A stretch of DNA of 64,000 bases, from positions 310,001 through 374,000 of the forward strand of contig NZ_PVBN01000006.1 in the NCBI RefSeq assembly GCF_002968635.1, written 5' to 3'. Origin of the DNA: Neorhizobium alkalisoli. GTDB lineage: Bacteria > Pseudomonadota > Alphaproteobacteria > Rhizobiales > Rhizobiaceae. The notes beneath the pieces were generated by a model. It was not told where the DNA came from. It saw nothing but the letters and a program-made list of their open reading frames with translations, and did no database searches. Made by a program: the position numbers and the translations under genes. Shown here one piece after another: positions 19,545-28,052 of the stretch (position 1 is its first letter; every line of letters begins with the position of its first letter).

Positions 19545-19826
19545 TCAGTAGTGAAAACGGCATTGGAGAACGACGAGCCTTGGCTCACCAACGTCTTCCA
19601 CCCTATACACCAGCCGGTGTTCCTGCGTAATCCGCCGAGACCACTGGCCCTTGAGTTGGTTGCGCAGCGGTTCAGGCTTTCCGATACCTTCAAAGGGATG
19701 GCGCAACGCATCCTTGATCAGTTCATTGATCCGAATGACGATCTTCGGGTCGGTCTCTTGCCAGTAGATATACTCGCGCCAAGCTTCCGGCTCCCAGACA
19801 AGCAGAAACGTCTTAGCGGGTGGCAT
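19545..19826 (-). CDS. yoeB: Toxin of the YoeB/Txe family
   Basis: 93 residues. The RelE-fold YoeB pattern is clear: FLLVWEPEAWREYIYWQ at the start, RINELIKDALRHPFEGIGKPEPL in the middle, and the catalytic C-terminus WSRRITQEHRLVYRV...CRFHY. YoeB cleaves mRNA at the ribosome when free of its antitoxin. The ATG at 19826 overlaps the antitoxin stop as TGATG, so the pair is translationally coupled. Confidence 0.95.
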   Translation of the reverse strand: MPPAKTFLLVWEPEAWREYIYWQETDPKIVIRINELIKDALRHPFEGIGKPEPLRNQLKGQWSRRITQEHRLVYRVEDVGEPRLVVLQCRFHY

Positions 19827-20113
19827 CAACCGGTCTTCTTGGTCAGGGCATAGTCTTCCGGCTCGATAAGGTCATGAACGATCAAGTTCTTCCCTTCCTC
19901 GGCGTTGGCGATCGCTTCCATCAAACGCGTCGCATTCGCCGGCGTGGAAAGAAGATGAAGCGTCTCCAGCATGCCCTCATATTCATCCTTGTCGATCAGA
20001 ATGGCAGAGGGCTTGTCCCGGCGCACGATCTCCACCGCGACGCGATCGTTCGAAACTTCATCGAGAAGGCTCGCGAGTTCCTGACGGGCTTGGGAAAACA
20101 TGATCGTGCGCAT
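19826..20113 (-). CDS. yefM: Antitoxin of the YefM/Phd family
   Basis: 95 residues from ATG 20113, which has GGAGG 5-6 bp upstream. The N-terminal DNA-binding Phd/YefM domain shows FSQARQELASLLDEV and the RRDKPSAILIDKDEYEGMLET core; the acidic C-terminus wraps the toxin. It neutralises YoeB and represses its own promoter. Two TGTACA-type boxes spaced 12 bp lie directly upstream. Confidence 0.95.
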   Translation of the reverse strand: MRTIMFSQARQELASLLDEVSNDRVAVEIVRRDKPSAILIDKDEYEGMLETLHLLSTPANATRLMEAIANAEEGKNLIVHDLIEPEDYALTKKTG

Positions 20114-20133
20114 CCGGGCCTCCAACTAAGACA

Positions 20134-20151
20134 TGTACAATAAATAGTACA
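20134..20151. promoter_or_regulatory. YefM-YoeB operator: TGTACA boxes 12 bp apart
   Basis: TGTACA occurs at 20134-20139 and AGTACA at 20146-20151, centre-to-centre 12 bp, just upstream of yefM. The E. coli YefM operator also has TGTACA-core palindromes spaced 12 bp, so the geometry matches a known repressor site. Confidence 0.75.
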
Positions 20152-20175
20152 AGTCCTCACGGAGATCAATATCCC

Positions 20176-20925
20176 TTATCCCACCCGCCCCGTCGCAAGC
20201 GCCGTAGCCCAATCGAGCCGGCCGTTCTTGGCCGCGAGCCGTGACATCGCCATGTGGTCGTATGGCACGTTGCGAAACTGCGGCACCCAGCCGGACGCCG
20301 CCTTTTCCATGACCGCGTAGGATGCCATACAGTGGCCCGTCTCCACCTTGTGAACGAAAGGCTTGTCGTCGTCATAGGCGGGGCAGCCGACGCTGCCGGG
20401 ATTGACGACGAGGCGGCCGTCAGAAAGCTGCACGGCGCGCGGAACATGGCTGTGCCCGCAGAGAATCAAGGGCTGGTCGATACCCTCCGCAAGCGCGTCG
20501 ATATCGGAGAGCGGCTTCAGAAAGACATGCCCGTCGCTCGATACCTCCTCCAGCCAATAGACGTTGTCGTCTCGCGGCGTGGCATGGCAGAGGAAGACCT
20601 CATCCCGATAAACCATGTTGAGCGGCAGCTTGCGCAGCCAATCGAAATGCCGCTGCGAGAGCTGCGCATGGGCATGCGCATCGGAGGGCGCGAGCGCACC
20701 GGCCGGCGTTTCGATGAGATAGCGGTCGTGATTGCCCCGGACCGTCCGCACCGCGTGCATATCCAGAAGCAGCAGAAGATCGCCGGTCCGGTCTGCTTCC
20801 AAGGGCCCGCTGAAGCAATCGCCGAGATTGACGATCTCGCGGATGCCGAGCGAGGCGATGTCGTCCAGCACCGCCCGCAATGCCGCGCAGTTTCCATGAA
20901 TGTCGGCGATCGCGGCGAAACGCAT
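20176..20925 (-). CDS. Calcineurin-like metallophosphoesterase
   Basis: 249 residues with the five-block metallophosphoesterase signature: DIHGN (residues 8-12), GDCFSGP, GNHDRY, HATPRDDN, and GHSHVP. These residues hold a two-metal centre in the YfcE/ApaH-like superfamily. The substrate is not deducible; phosphodiesters or nucleotides are usual. The ATG at 20925 coincides with the last base of the uraH stop codon, so it may be read through from the urate block. Confidence 0.88.
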   Translation of the reverse strand: MRFAAIADIHGNCAALRAVLDDIASLGIREIVNLGDCFSGPLEADRTGDLLLLLDMHAVRTVRGNHDRYLIETPAGALAPSDAHAHAQLSQRHFDWLRKLPLNMVYRDEVFLCHATPRDDNVYWLEEVSSDGHVFLKPLSDIDALAEGIDQPLILCGHSHVPRAVQLSDGRLVVNPGSVGCPAYDDDKPFVHKVETGHCMASYAVMEKAASGWVPQFRNVPYDHMAMSRLAAKNGRLDWATALATGRVG

Positions 20926-21281
20926 CAGCTTCCCCTATAGGTGGAGTAACCGTAGGGGGAGAGAAGCAGCGGCACGTGATAATGCGCCGCGGTGTCGGAG
21001 ATGCCGAAGCGGATCGGGATGACGTCGAGAAAGGCTGGTTCGGTGAGCTTCGCACCCTGCGCGCGGAGATAGTCGCCGGCATGGAAGACGAGTTCGTATT
21101 CGCCGACGAGGAAGCTTTCGCCGATCAGGATCGGCCCGCCGTCGACGCGTCCGTCGGAATTGGTGGCGACGGATCTGATCTTCTCGCGGGCCTCGCCGCT
21201 CAACCGGTAGAGATCGATCTTCAGCCCTTCGGCAGGCCGGCCGCTGGCGGTATCGAGCACATGGGTGGTGAGGCCTGTCAT
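20925..21281 (-). CDS. uraH: 5-hydroxyisourate hydrolase
   Basis: 118 residues. The transthyretin-like enzyme signature is present: [14 protein letters not shown] at the N-terminus (catalytic His), the GRVDGG segment, and the C-terminal tetrapeptide YRGS that distinguishes HIU hydrolases from transthyretin. It converts 5-hydroxyisourate, made by PuuD, to OHCU. Its start overlaps the allA stop by ATGA. Confidence 0.95.
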   Translation of the reverse strand: MTGLTTHVLDTASGRPAEGLKIDLYRLSGEAREKIRSVATNSDGRVDGGPILIGESFLVGEYELVFHAGDYLRAQGAKLTEPAFLDVIPIRFGISDTAAHYHVPLLLSPYGYSTYRGS

Positions 21282-21778
21282 AGGCTGGGTTCCGCGATCA
21301 AATAGGGAGTTTCGAAGAAGAATTCTTCCAGGTTGTTGCCGGGACCTTCGCGGTCGGCAACCAGAAAATCGCTGGCGCTGCCGATGGCCATCAGCGGATG
21401 ATGCCAGACGTTCCGGCGGTAGTTCACGCCCTGATAGCCGCGCGCCAAAAATATCTGGGGAACGTCGGGCTTACCGTCCCGATCCTGCGAAACCGCAACG
21501 AGAAAGGGCTGCCCCGAAAGCGGCGAAAAGCTCTGGCTGCCGAACGGGTGCCGCTCCATCATCGTGATGGCATAGGGAAACCGCCGCGGCTGACCGCGGA
21601 ATATGCTGAGGATGATCCGCGCGCCCTCGCCCGCTGCCTCGGGTGCTGCCAGCGCATGGAAGCGCTCCGTCGTACCGCCGTTGATGAGCTTCATGGTGGA
21701 AGGATCAGCCTCGATCACGTCGCCGAAAGGCGCGAAGGCCGCTTTGGTCAGCAGTCGTATCGGGAGAGTTTTGGTCAA
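21278..21778 (-). CDS. allA: Ureidoglycolate lyase
   Basis: About 166 residues. Family motifs are [36 protein letters not shown] and the metal-site region [16 protein letters not shown]. The enzyme splits ureidoglycolate to glyoxylate and urea. TTG at 21778 is preferred because AAGGCGA precedes it and it gives the usual length. A GTG at 21796 would overlap hepT by 17 bp and has no ribosome site. It is separated from uraD by the inserted HepT/MntA pair. Confidence 0.92.
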   Translation of the reverse strand: MTKTLPIRLLTKAAFAPFGDVIEADPSTMKLINGGTTERFHALAAPEAAGEGARIILSIFRGQPRRFPYAITMMERHPFGSQSFSPLSGQPFLVAVSQDRDGKPDVPQIFLARGYQGVNYRRNVWHHPLMAIGSASDFLVADREGPGNNLEEFFFETPYLIAEPSL

Positions 21779-21779
21779 G

Positions 21780-22142
21780 TCATTCGCCTTGGGCACGCCA
21801 GTTGCTGAGGGTATTCAGGTTGGAAATCAGGGCCGGGAGAGAAGTTCGCACGGTGTCCCACACAACCGGAAGCTCCAGTTCGTAATAATCATGGACGACG
21901 AAATTACGCATTCCCCGCATTTTCGACCAAGGAATTTCCGGATGCTCGACAGGAAAATCCGGATGATGCGTCATGATCCTTGCCGCGCTTTCGCCAATCA
22001 GAACGAGCGCCATCGCAACCGCCATCTGCGTTCGGATGTCCGAAAGAAAGGTTTCCTGCTCCATGTCGCCTATGAATTCGCAGGCTCGAAACGCGGCCGA
22101 TCGCATTTGGTCGAGATATTCCCTCAGACGATCTGCACTCAT
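21780..22142 (-). CDS. hepT: HepT-like HEPN ribonuclease toxin
   Basis: 120 residues of DUF86/HEPN type. The catalytic RX4-6H motif is visible as RNFVVHDYY (about residue 76-84). The rest is a four-helix bundle pattern (IGESAARIM). In characterised pairs the toxin is an RNase silenced by MntA-mediated AMPylation of the Tyr in the motif. The start overlaps the mntA stop by ATGA. It lies within the purine operon. Confidence 0.9.
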   Translation of the reverse strand: MSADRLREYLDQMRSAAFRACEFIGDMEQETFLSDIRTQMAVAMALVLIGESAARIMTHHPDFPVEHPEIPWSKMRGMRNFVVHDYYELELPVVWDTVRTSLPALISNLNTLSNWRAQGE

Positions 22143-22429
22143 ATGACGGCCGCTTCCGCCAATATCCGGTCCCGCATCGAGGATTTAAGGCCGCCTGACG
22201 TAACGAGATCTACCTTGATTTCCAGAAGAACTTCGAGCGCATCCTGAAGTCCGCCCAGATCGAACAGCGTCGTCCCCGGAAGCGCGTCGACTAGGATGTC
22301 GAGATCGCTCTCCGGCCCGTCCTCGCCGCGGGCCACGGAGCCGAAGACACGCGGATTGGCCGCATTGAAGCGCTTCGTCGCTTCGCGGATCGCTTCCCTG
22401 TTCTTCTCCAAGACTTCCGACGGTCTCAT
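22139..22429 (-). CDS. mntA: MntA-like minimal nucleotidyltransferase antitoxin
   Basis: 96 residues from ATG 22429 (MRPSEVLEKNREAIRE, the usual family N-terminus). An upstream ATG at 22495, overlapping the uraD stop, would add 22 residues. The nucleotidyltransferase signature is GSVARGEDGPESDLDILVD (GSX10DXD), with the third acidic residue in EIKVDLV. It would AMPylate and neutralise HepT. Together with HepT it forms a two-gene insert between uraD and allA. Confidence 0.91.
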   Translation of the reverse strand: MRPSEVLEKNREAIREATKRFNAANPRVFGSVARGEDGPESDLDILVDALPGTTLFDLGGLQDALEVLLEIKVDLVTSGGLKSSMRDRILAEAAVI

Positions 22430-22494
22430 GACGGCATCACTCCTGATATCGTCAATATAAGCGACGCAAGGTTGAGAGGAAAGCACCGCATCCA

Positions 22495-22992
22495 TCACCC
22501 CTCCGGCAGCATCGAAAGCAGCCGCAGCAGTGCGATCCGCTCAACCTGCGCGGCGGCGGTTTCGAATTCTTCCTGCGCACTGTTGTGAATGCGCTTTTCG
22601 AAGGCGGCGAGAATGTCTTGCTTGTCGAGTCCCTTGACCGCGATGATGAACGGAAAGCCGAACTTTATCGTATAGGCCGTGTTGAGTTCGGTGAAGCGCG
22701 CATGTTCTTCAGCACTCAGCCGGTCGAGCCCGGCACCCGCCTGCTCCTTTTTGCTGTCTTCGGTCAATTCTCCGGCGATCGCGAGCCTGCCGGCGAGATC
22801 GGGATGGGCGCGCAGCACACCTAGCCGCTCCTCATGGCTCGCCTTGCGGAAGACCGAGACCAGCCCGGCATGGACCCCTTTCGCCGTCAGCGGCACGAAG
22901 ACGAGGCCGCTATCATAGGCACGCTCGGCGATGAACGGCGAGTGCTCGAAAACGCCGCCGAATTTCTCGATGAAATCTCCCCGCGCGGTCAT
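22495..22992 (-). CDS. uraD: OHCU decarboxylase
   Basis: 165 residues from ATG 22992, inside an ATGA overlap with the puuE stop. Conserved motifs are FGGVFEHSPFIAERAY, RAHPDLAG (catalytic His) and EEHARFTELNTAYTIKFGFPFIIAVKG. It converts 2-oxo-4-hydroxy-4-carboxy-5-ureidoimidazoline to S-allantoin. It is directly coupled to the allantoinase gene upstream. Confidence 0.95.
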   Translation of the reverse strand: MTARGDFIEKFGGVFEHSPFIAERAYDSGLVFVPLTAKGVHAGLVSVFRKASHEERLGVLRAHPDLAGRLAIAGELTEDSKKEQAGAGLDRLSAEEHARFTELNTAYTIKFGFPFIIAVKGLDKQDILAAFEKRIHNSAQEEFETAAAQVERIALLRLLSMLPEG

Positions 22993-23915
22993 GGCGTGCC
23001 CGCCGGCTTGTGATGCTGGTGCCAATGGTTGGCGATCTCGATGCGGCGCGGCAGCCAGACCTTGTCGTGAGAAAGCACATATTCGATGAAGCGGCGCAGC
23101 GCCGCCGCACGGCCCGGTCGGCCGACGAGACGGCAGTGAAGACCGACCGACATCATCTTCGGCGCGCCTTCCCTGCCCTCCTGGTAAAGCACATCGAAGG
23201 CGTCCTTCAGATAGTTGAAGAACTGATCCCCGGCATTGAACCCCTGCGGCGTCGCAAACCGCATGTCATTCGTCTCGAGCGTATAGGGAATGATCAGGAA
23301 CGGCTTTCCGCCGAGACCCGGCACCCAATAAGGCAGATCATCGGCGTAGGAATCGGACGAATAAAGGAAGCCGCCCTCCTCCATGACGAGGCGAAGCGTG
23401 TTCCCCGACGGCTTGCCCTGATACATGCCGTAGGGCCGCTCGCCGACGAGTTCGGTGTGAAGGCGCACGGCTTCCAGGATATGCTCACGCTCCTTGGCTT
23501 CCGGAAAATCCTTGTATTCCAGCCAGCGGTATCCGTGGCTGGCGATCTCCCAGCCCGCCTCCTTCATCGCGGCGACCGCTTCCGGATTGCGGGCCATGGC
23601 GAGCGTCACGCCATAGACCGTCGCCTGAACCTTGAGCTCGGTGAACATGCGCCAGAGCCGCCAGAAGCCGGCGCGCGAGCCGTATTCGTAGATCGATTCC
23701 ATGTTGAGATTGCGCTGGCCGGGCCAGGACGCCGCCCCCACGATCTCCGAGAGCAGCGATTCCGAGGCAGCGTCGCCATCGAGGATCGAGCTCTCGCCAC
23801 CCTCTTCGTAGTTGATCACGAACTGGACGGCGACATGCGCGCCGCCCGGCCATTTCGGGTCGGGAGTGGAGCGGCCGTAGCCGATGAGATCGCGCGGATA
23901 GTCTTGTGCCTGCAT
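22989..23915 (-). CDS. puuE: Allantoinase PuuE (polysaccharide-deacetylase fold)
   Basis: 308 residues from ATG 23915 (MQAQDYPRDLIGYGR), with GAGG upstream. The N-terminus GRSTPDPKWPGGAHVAVQFV, EYGSRAGFWRL, SHGYRWLEY and the C-terminal MSVGLHCRLVGRPGRAAAL are typical of PuuE, which hydrolyses allantoin to allantoate. It is first in the puuE-uraD-mntA-hepT-allA-uraH run. No allantoate amidohydrolase is in the window, so the pathway must continue elsewhere. Confidence 0.94.
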   Translation of the reverse strand: MQAQDYPRDLIGYGRSTPDPKWPGGAHVAVQFVINYEEGGESSILDGDAASESLLSEIVGAASWPGQRNLNMESIYEYGSRAGFWRLWRMFTELKVQATVYGVTLAMARNPEAVAAMKEAGWEIASHGYRWLEYKDFPEAKEREHILEAVRLHTELVGERPYGMYQGKPSGNTLRLVMEEGGFLYSSDSYADDLPYWVPGLGGKPFLIIPYTLETNDMRFATPQGFNAGDQFFNYLKDAFDVLYQEGREGAPKMMSVGLHCRLVGRPGRAAALRRFIEYVLSHDKVWLPRRIEIANHWHQHHKPAGTP

Positions 23916-23985
23916 CAAATCACCCTCGAAGTTTACCCGCGACGGTAGCCCACCGTTTTGCGGAATGTCGAGGCCGAAAGCGGGC

Positions 23986-24288
23986 TCAGATACCAAACGC
24001 CCTGAGAGAGGCGACCGAGACGACGCCGAGTGCCACCGAAACGAGCATCGGCAGGCGAAGTGCTGCAAAAGCAGTCACTGCGCAGGCGATTGTTTCGGCA
24101 AGCCCCGTGGCCAATGCGGTCGGTGCGACGACCGCCATCAGCACCGCCGGCGGAATCGATTCGATCGCCTTGCGGCGGCTGCCTTCGAGCGAGACATGGC
24201 GAATGAGGACGAGGCCGCCGAGACGGGTGAGCGCCGTAGCCGCCGCCATGGCGAGGATGGCGAGCAGGGTTGCAAGATCGACGCTCAT
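23986..24288 (-). CDS. azlD: Branched-chain amino acid exporter small subunit AzlD
   Basis: 100 residues with three or four TM segments (LLAILAMAAATALTRLGGLVL; AVLMAVVAPTALATGLA; C-terminal MLVSVALGVVSVASL) and the AzlD family TRLGG motif. Its ATG overlaps the azlC stop (ATGA). It works with AzlC in export of branched-chain amino acids or related compounds. Confidence 0.92.
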   Translation of the reverse strand: MSVDLATLLAILAMAAATALTRLGGLVLIRHVSLEGSRRKAIESIPPAVLMAVVAPTALATGLAETIACAVTAFAALRLPMLVSVALGVVSVASLRAFGI

Positions 24289-24992
24289 GACGCCACCTCC
24301 ACGCCGCGGCGGCTGCCGGAAACGACGGCGGCGACGAGGCCCGCGACGGCTCCGGCCGCGATGTACCAGACACCAGGCACGAAATGCTGGGTCGCGACGG
24401 CGGCGGCACCGCTTGCAAAGAGCACAGCGCCGGTTTCCGGCCCTTTCCAGAAACCCATGACCAGCACGATGAAGACTGCCGGAAAGGCGAAATCGAGCCC
24501 TAGTACCACCGGATCGCCGAGGAACGCCCCGAGTGCCGCCCCGGCAATACCGGAGACGACCCAGGCAAGATAGAAGGGCGCCACCAGGCCAGCGAACCAT
24601 GCGGGCGTCAATCGCGCGACTTTCGCCCGGAACTCGGCCATCGCCCAGATCTCGTCGGCCAGGAAAAGCATGGCGAGATAACGCTCGCGCGGACCGAAGC
24701 CTCCCATCCTGGTGCCGAGCGAAGCGCTCATCAGCACATGGCGAATGTTGACCAGCAACGCGGCGAAGCCGACGCCCGCCCAGGACGCAGGGTGGGTCCA
24801 GATATCCATCGCCACAAATTGCGAACCGCCGGCAAAGACCAGCGTGCTCATCAACCCGGCTTCGGCCGGCGTCAGCCCCTTGGTTGCTGCCACCGCCCCA
24901 AAGACGAGGCCGATCGGGACGACGGCGGCGATCAGCGGCGCGATCGCCCGCATGCCGCCGAGAAAATCCTGAAGTCTTGCATTCTCGTTCAC
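24285..24992 (-). CDS. azlC: Branched-chain amino acid exporter large subunit AzlC
   Basis: About 235 residues from GTG 24992, chosen because GGAG lies 7 bp upstream; longer starts have no ribosome site. It has five or more TM helices and the AzlC hallmarks AGLMSTLVFAGGSQFVAM, NIRHVLMSASL and LFLADEIWAM. It is coupled to azlD. The AraC gene just upstream on the same strand is the probable regulator. Confidence 0.93.
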   Translation of the reverse strand: MNENARLQDFLGGMRAIAPLIAAVVPIGLVFGAVAATKGLTPAEAGLMSTLVFAGGSQFVAMDIWTHPASWAGVGFAALLVNIRHVLMSASLGTRMGGFGPRERYLAMLFLADEIWAMAEFRAKVARLTPAWFAGLVAPFYLAWVVSGIAGAALGAFLGDPVVLGLDFAFPAVFIVLVMGFWKGPETGAVLFASGAAAVATQHFVPGVWYIAAGAVAGLVAAVVSGSRRGVEVAS

Positions 24993-25098
24993 GTCGAAAC
25001 TCCGATGGGAGCAGAGGTCATAGGCCGGCGGAGAACTCGCGTCTTGAAGGAAAGTGACGCCCATGGCCTGCGAGGGTCGATACCGATCGCTGATATGT

Positions 25099-25956
25099 TC
25101 AGCGTGCGCGGTATTGCCCCGGCGTCAGTCCCGTTCGGGACTTGAAGTGGCGGGTGAAATGGGCCTGGTCGGCAAAACCGCATTCGAGCGCAATTTCCGC
25201 CGGCTGGCCGCCCCGCCTCAAGCGCTTGCGCGCCTCGCGGATGCGAATGTCGGTGAGGAAGGAATGCGGCGTGATATGAAATTCCTTGCGAAAGGCGCGG
25301 ATGAGATGGGCACGGCTCAAGCTTGCCACTTCGGCCAGTTCCTCCAGCCCGACATCACTGGCAAAATTTTCCATCAGATAGTCGCGCGCCCGATGGACAG
25401 CGGATTTTTCGGCCGTATCGGTAGGCACGATGATCGAGCTGCCGTGCCGCCGGAACATCGCGTCGAGCACCAGAAACATCGCTTGGCTCGTCTCCAGCGC
25501 ACCGGAACCCGTCTCCAGGGTGCAATGCGCCGCTTGAAAGGCATCGGCGAGCGCCTGGTCGCGGAGTATCTGTCTGCCGAAGGCGGGGATCCCTTGAAAG
25601 GGCTTTCCGGTGACGTCCTCGAGAATTTCGCGCAGCAGCGGCAGGTCGGGATAGATCATGCGGTAGCGGTAGCCGCCCTCATAGGGTGCCCCGTCATGGA
25701 TCTCGCCAGGATTGATGAGATAGAGGTCGCCCGGGCCGGAAGCTTCCCTCATGCCGCGGATCGTGGCGATCTGGCCGCCGCTTTCGATCGCCCCGATGCT
25801 GAACGTGTCATGGGCATGCGGGGCGAATTCGTGGGTCAGGAAGGTGGCCGTCAGGCATTCCATGCCGCCGAAACGGCTGTCCCGCCAGAAGCGGGTGGTT
25901 TCCGTTTCCGCCAACGGCATATAGTCGGCTGCCTGCTCCTGCGAGATATTCTCCAT
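25099..25956 (-). CDS. AraC-family transcriptional regulator
   Basis: 285 residues from ATG 25956. The N-terminal cupin-like sensor includes HEFAPHAHDTFSIG and GDLYLINPGEIHDG. The C-terminal double helix-turn-helix (about 185-285) includes LSRAHLIRAFRKEFHITPHSFL and IALECGFADQAHFTRHFKSRTGLTPGQYR. It is 106 bp upstream of azlC and likely its activator; the effector is unknown. Confidence 0.93.
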   Translation of the reverse strand: MENISQEQAADYMPLAETETTRFWRDSRFGGMECLTATFLTHEFAPHAHDTFSIGAIESGGQIATIRGMREASGPGDLYLINPGEIHDGAPYEGGYRYRMIYPDLPLLREILEDVTGKPFQGIPAFGRQILRDQALADAFQAAHCTLETGSGALETSQAMFLVLDAMFRRHGSSIIVPTDTAEKSAVHRARDYLMENFASDVGLEELAEVASLSRAHLIRAFRKEFHITPHSFLTDIRIREARKRLRRGGQPAEIALECGFADQAHFTRHFKSRTGLTPGQYRAR

Positions 25957-26013
25957 CACGCGGATATAGCAGATTTGCCCTGCGGCTTCTTGAACAAAAG
26001 TGACGCCGGCGTT

Positions 26014-26721
26014 TCAGGCGATCTTGCGCGACGCGACCCGCCCCATGGGATGCAGGGAATGGACGACGAGCGGTGCCCCCTGCTCCTCCTCGACGAAGAG
26101 GGCGAGGTTGGCGACCTCGACCGGCTTCCTGAGGAAGGGCTCGAAATGTTCGCGCAGCGCCAGTTCGAAGCGCGGCATGTCGACAGCGGAAAGCGGCCCC
26201 GTCAGCGTCATGTGGAAGCGGAATTCGTCCATCACGTAGGCGTTGCCCCAACGGTGCAGGTTTGCAAATTGCGGAGCGGTCAGGTCGCCCGGATCGCAGC
26301 GCTCCAGTTCCGCTTCGGAAAGCGGCGCGCGAAAGGCATCGAACTCCTGCACGACGGCGGCAGCGAGAAAACGCATGGTCTCGCAGGGCAGAACCGGCGC
26401 AAGACCGAAGAAATTGCCGAGCCGAACGACTTCGAGCCTCGGCAGCTCGAACGGATCGTGGGCGCCCGCAAATCGCATCAGATGGCGCAGCAGCGCCTGT
26501 TCCGTCACGCCGGGTGCGAGTCGGAAGGGCGACTTCAGCGTGGCGTGGAAACCGGAGCGGCGCGGCAGGGCGGTGTTGAAGGCAATATCGTGGATGCCGA
26601 TGCCGCGGATCGCCGGCGGCTCCATGGCTTCGCCTGAAAAGGCGTTGCGGCCAAGCCACTGGGCTGCGGCCAGCGTCAGTGGGTCATATGCCGGAGGTGT
26701 GAAATATATGGCATAGCGCAT
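26014..26721 (-). CDS. DUF1045 family 2H-phosphoesterase-like protein
   Basis: 235 residues. Two histidine motifs of the 2H phosphoesterase superfamily are visible, GFHATLKSPF (about 57) and FRFHMTLTGPL (about 163). The start MRYAIYFTPP is typical of DUF1045, often found beside phosphonate (phn) genes. No phn genes are here, so a phosphonate role is unsupported; cyclic phosphodiester hydrolysis is the family expectation. Confidence 0.85.
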   Translation of the reverse strand: MRYAIYFTPPAYDPLTLAAAQWLGRNAFSGEAMEPPAIRGIGIHDIAFNTALPRRSGFHATLKSPFRLAPGVTEQALLRHLMRFAGAHDPFELPRLEVVRLGNFFGLAPVLPCETMRFLAAAVVQEFDAFRAPLSEAELERCDPGDLTAPQFANLHRWGNAYVMDEFRFHMTLTGPLSAVDMPRFELALREHFEPFLRKPVEVANLALFVEEEQGAPLVVHSLHPMGRVASRKIA

Positions 26722-26843
26722 CAGTCACCTTCTCGTGCGTCCCTTCTCTGCCCCAGTATTTTACACATTGCTCAATTACCCCACGAATGGAGGTACGTGA
26801 TTTGCGTGACAAATTAACGACGAGGGCGGCGCAGGATTCGCGT

Positions 26844-28052
26844 TTAACGCGCGGCGGCGGCCAGATGACTTTCCAAGGAAAAAGAGTCAGGAAGCGGCAT
26901 TTCCTGGCCATTTACCGGACCAAGCGCCGCCTCCGCGAGCTTGTGGGCAAGCCCGAAGCTGACCTTGAAACCACCTGTGAGAGCAATCACCTTGTGGTGA
27001 TCCGGATGCGGCCCGACCATCGGATCGCGATCGACGGCCTTGGGCCGAAGCCCCGCCCAGCGTTCCACGACCGGCGCCTCCCTCAGGGCCGGCACGAGGG
27101 CACGGGCGCGGGCGATCAGGTCGTCGAGCAGACCGTCCGTCGAGGCGGCGTCTTCAAACGCATCCTCGCTGGTGCTGCCGACTGCGACATGCCCGCCCTC
27201 GTGGGCGACGACATAGAGCCCGTTGAGAAAGATGACCGGCAGCGCCGGATCGACATCGGCCCTGAGCAATGCCGCCTGCCCCTTCACTGCCTGTCCGAGC
27301 GGCCGTGGCAGCGGCGGCGAGATGTGTCCCAACAACGGGAAGGACTGATGGCCTGCCGCAACGATGCAATGACCGAAGGCAACGCTTTCGCCGCCCTCGA
27401 AGATCACGCGGTTTCTCTCCGGATCGATCCGCTCGGCGCCGAGCCCTTCGACGATACGAACATGCCTTGCCGGGCGCAGGGAAGCCGCAAGCGCGGCAAT
27501 GAGGCCGCGGGGCGAAACGCGGGCCGCGAAAGTGTCGTGGACGAGACCGGCTTCGGCGAAGGATGCATCCGGCCAACCTTCGTAAGGGGCTCGATCGACG
27601 ACATGCCAGTGGAAGTGGCGGTCGTGCTGATGCCAGCAGGTTTCGGCGTCCTGGGAATGCCGCAAGGCGATCGTCCTGAGATGCGGTTTCGGCAAGGGGA
27701 TCAGCCGCCCACAACGGCGGTACCCGCAGGTCATGCCGGTCGCCGCCTCGATGCCGGCGATTTCCGCTTCGAGCGACAGCAGCGCGTCGAACTGGAACTG
27801 CTTCTTGTCGTTCCACTTGTCCGGCATGTGCGGCATCAGCGCACCGAGAAGCCCGCCGCTTGCCCCCTGCCCCAGCCGGCCCGCATCGACGAGCAACGTT
27901 CTGACACCGAGGCGCTCGGCCTTGACCGCCGCCCACAGACCCATGACGCCGCCACCGAGGATGACGAGATCGACGACTGCCGGAAGATCGTGAGATTGAC
28001 CGCCAGGATCCGGTTGACCCTTGGAGCCGGCAGGATTATCCGCATGTCCCAT
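26844..28052 (-). CDS. FAD-dependent oxidoreductase, DadA/MnmC(o)-like
   Basis: 402 residues. The dinucleotide-binding motif VDLVILGGGVMGLWAA is at about 28-43, GQGASGGLLGALMPHMP follows, and the C-terminal FAD contact is ALTGGFKVSFGLAH. It belongs to the DAO superfamily. It is head to head with mnmD, whose product carries the methyltransferase half of E. coli MnmC. This protein is therefore a candidate for the oxidase half, removing the carboxymethyl group of cmnm5s2U in tRNA. The ATG overlaps the mnmD ATG on the other strand (CATG at 28050-28053). Confidence 0.85.
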   Translation of the reverse strand: MGHADNPAGSKGQPDPGGQSHDLPAVVDLVILGGGVMGLWAAVKAERLGVRTLLVDAGRLGQGASGGLLGALMPHMPDKWNDKKQFQFDALLSLEAEIAGIEAATGMTCGYRRCGRLIPLPKPHLRTIALRHSQDAETCWHQHDRHFHWHVVDRAPYEGWPDASFAEAGLVHDTFAARVSPRGLIAALAASLRPARHVRIVEGLGAERIDPERNRVIFEGGESVAFGHCIVAAGHQSFPLLGHISPPLPRPLGQAVKGQAALLRADVDPALPVIFLNGLYVVAHEGGHVAVGSTSEDAFEDAASTDGLLDDLIARARALVPALREAPVVERWAGLRPKAVDRDPMVGPHPDHHKVIALTGGFKVSFGLAHKLAEAALGPVNGQEMPLPDSFSLESHLAAAAR

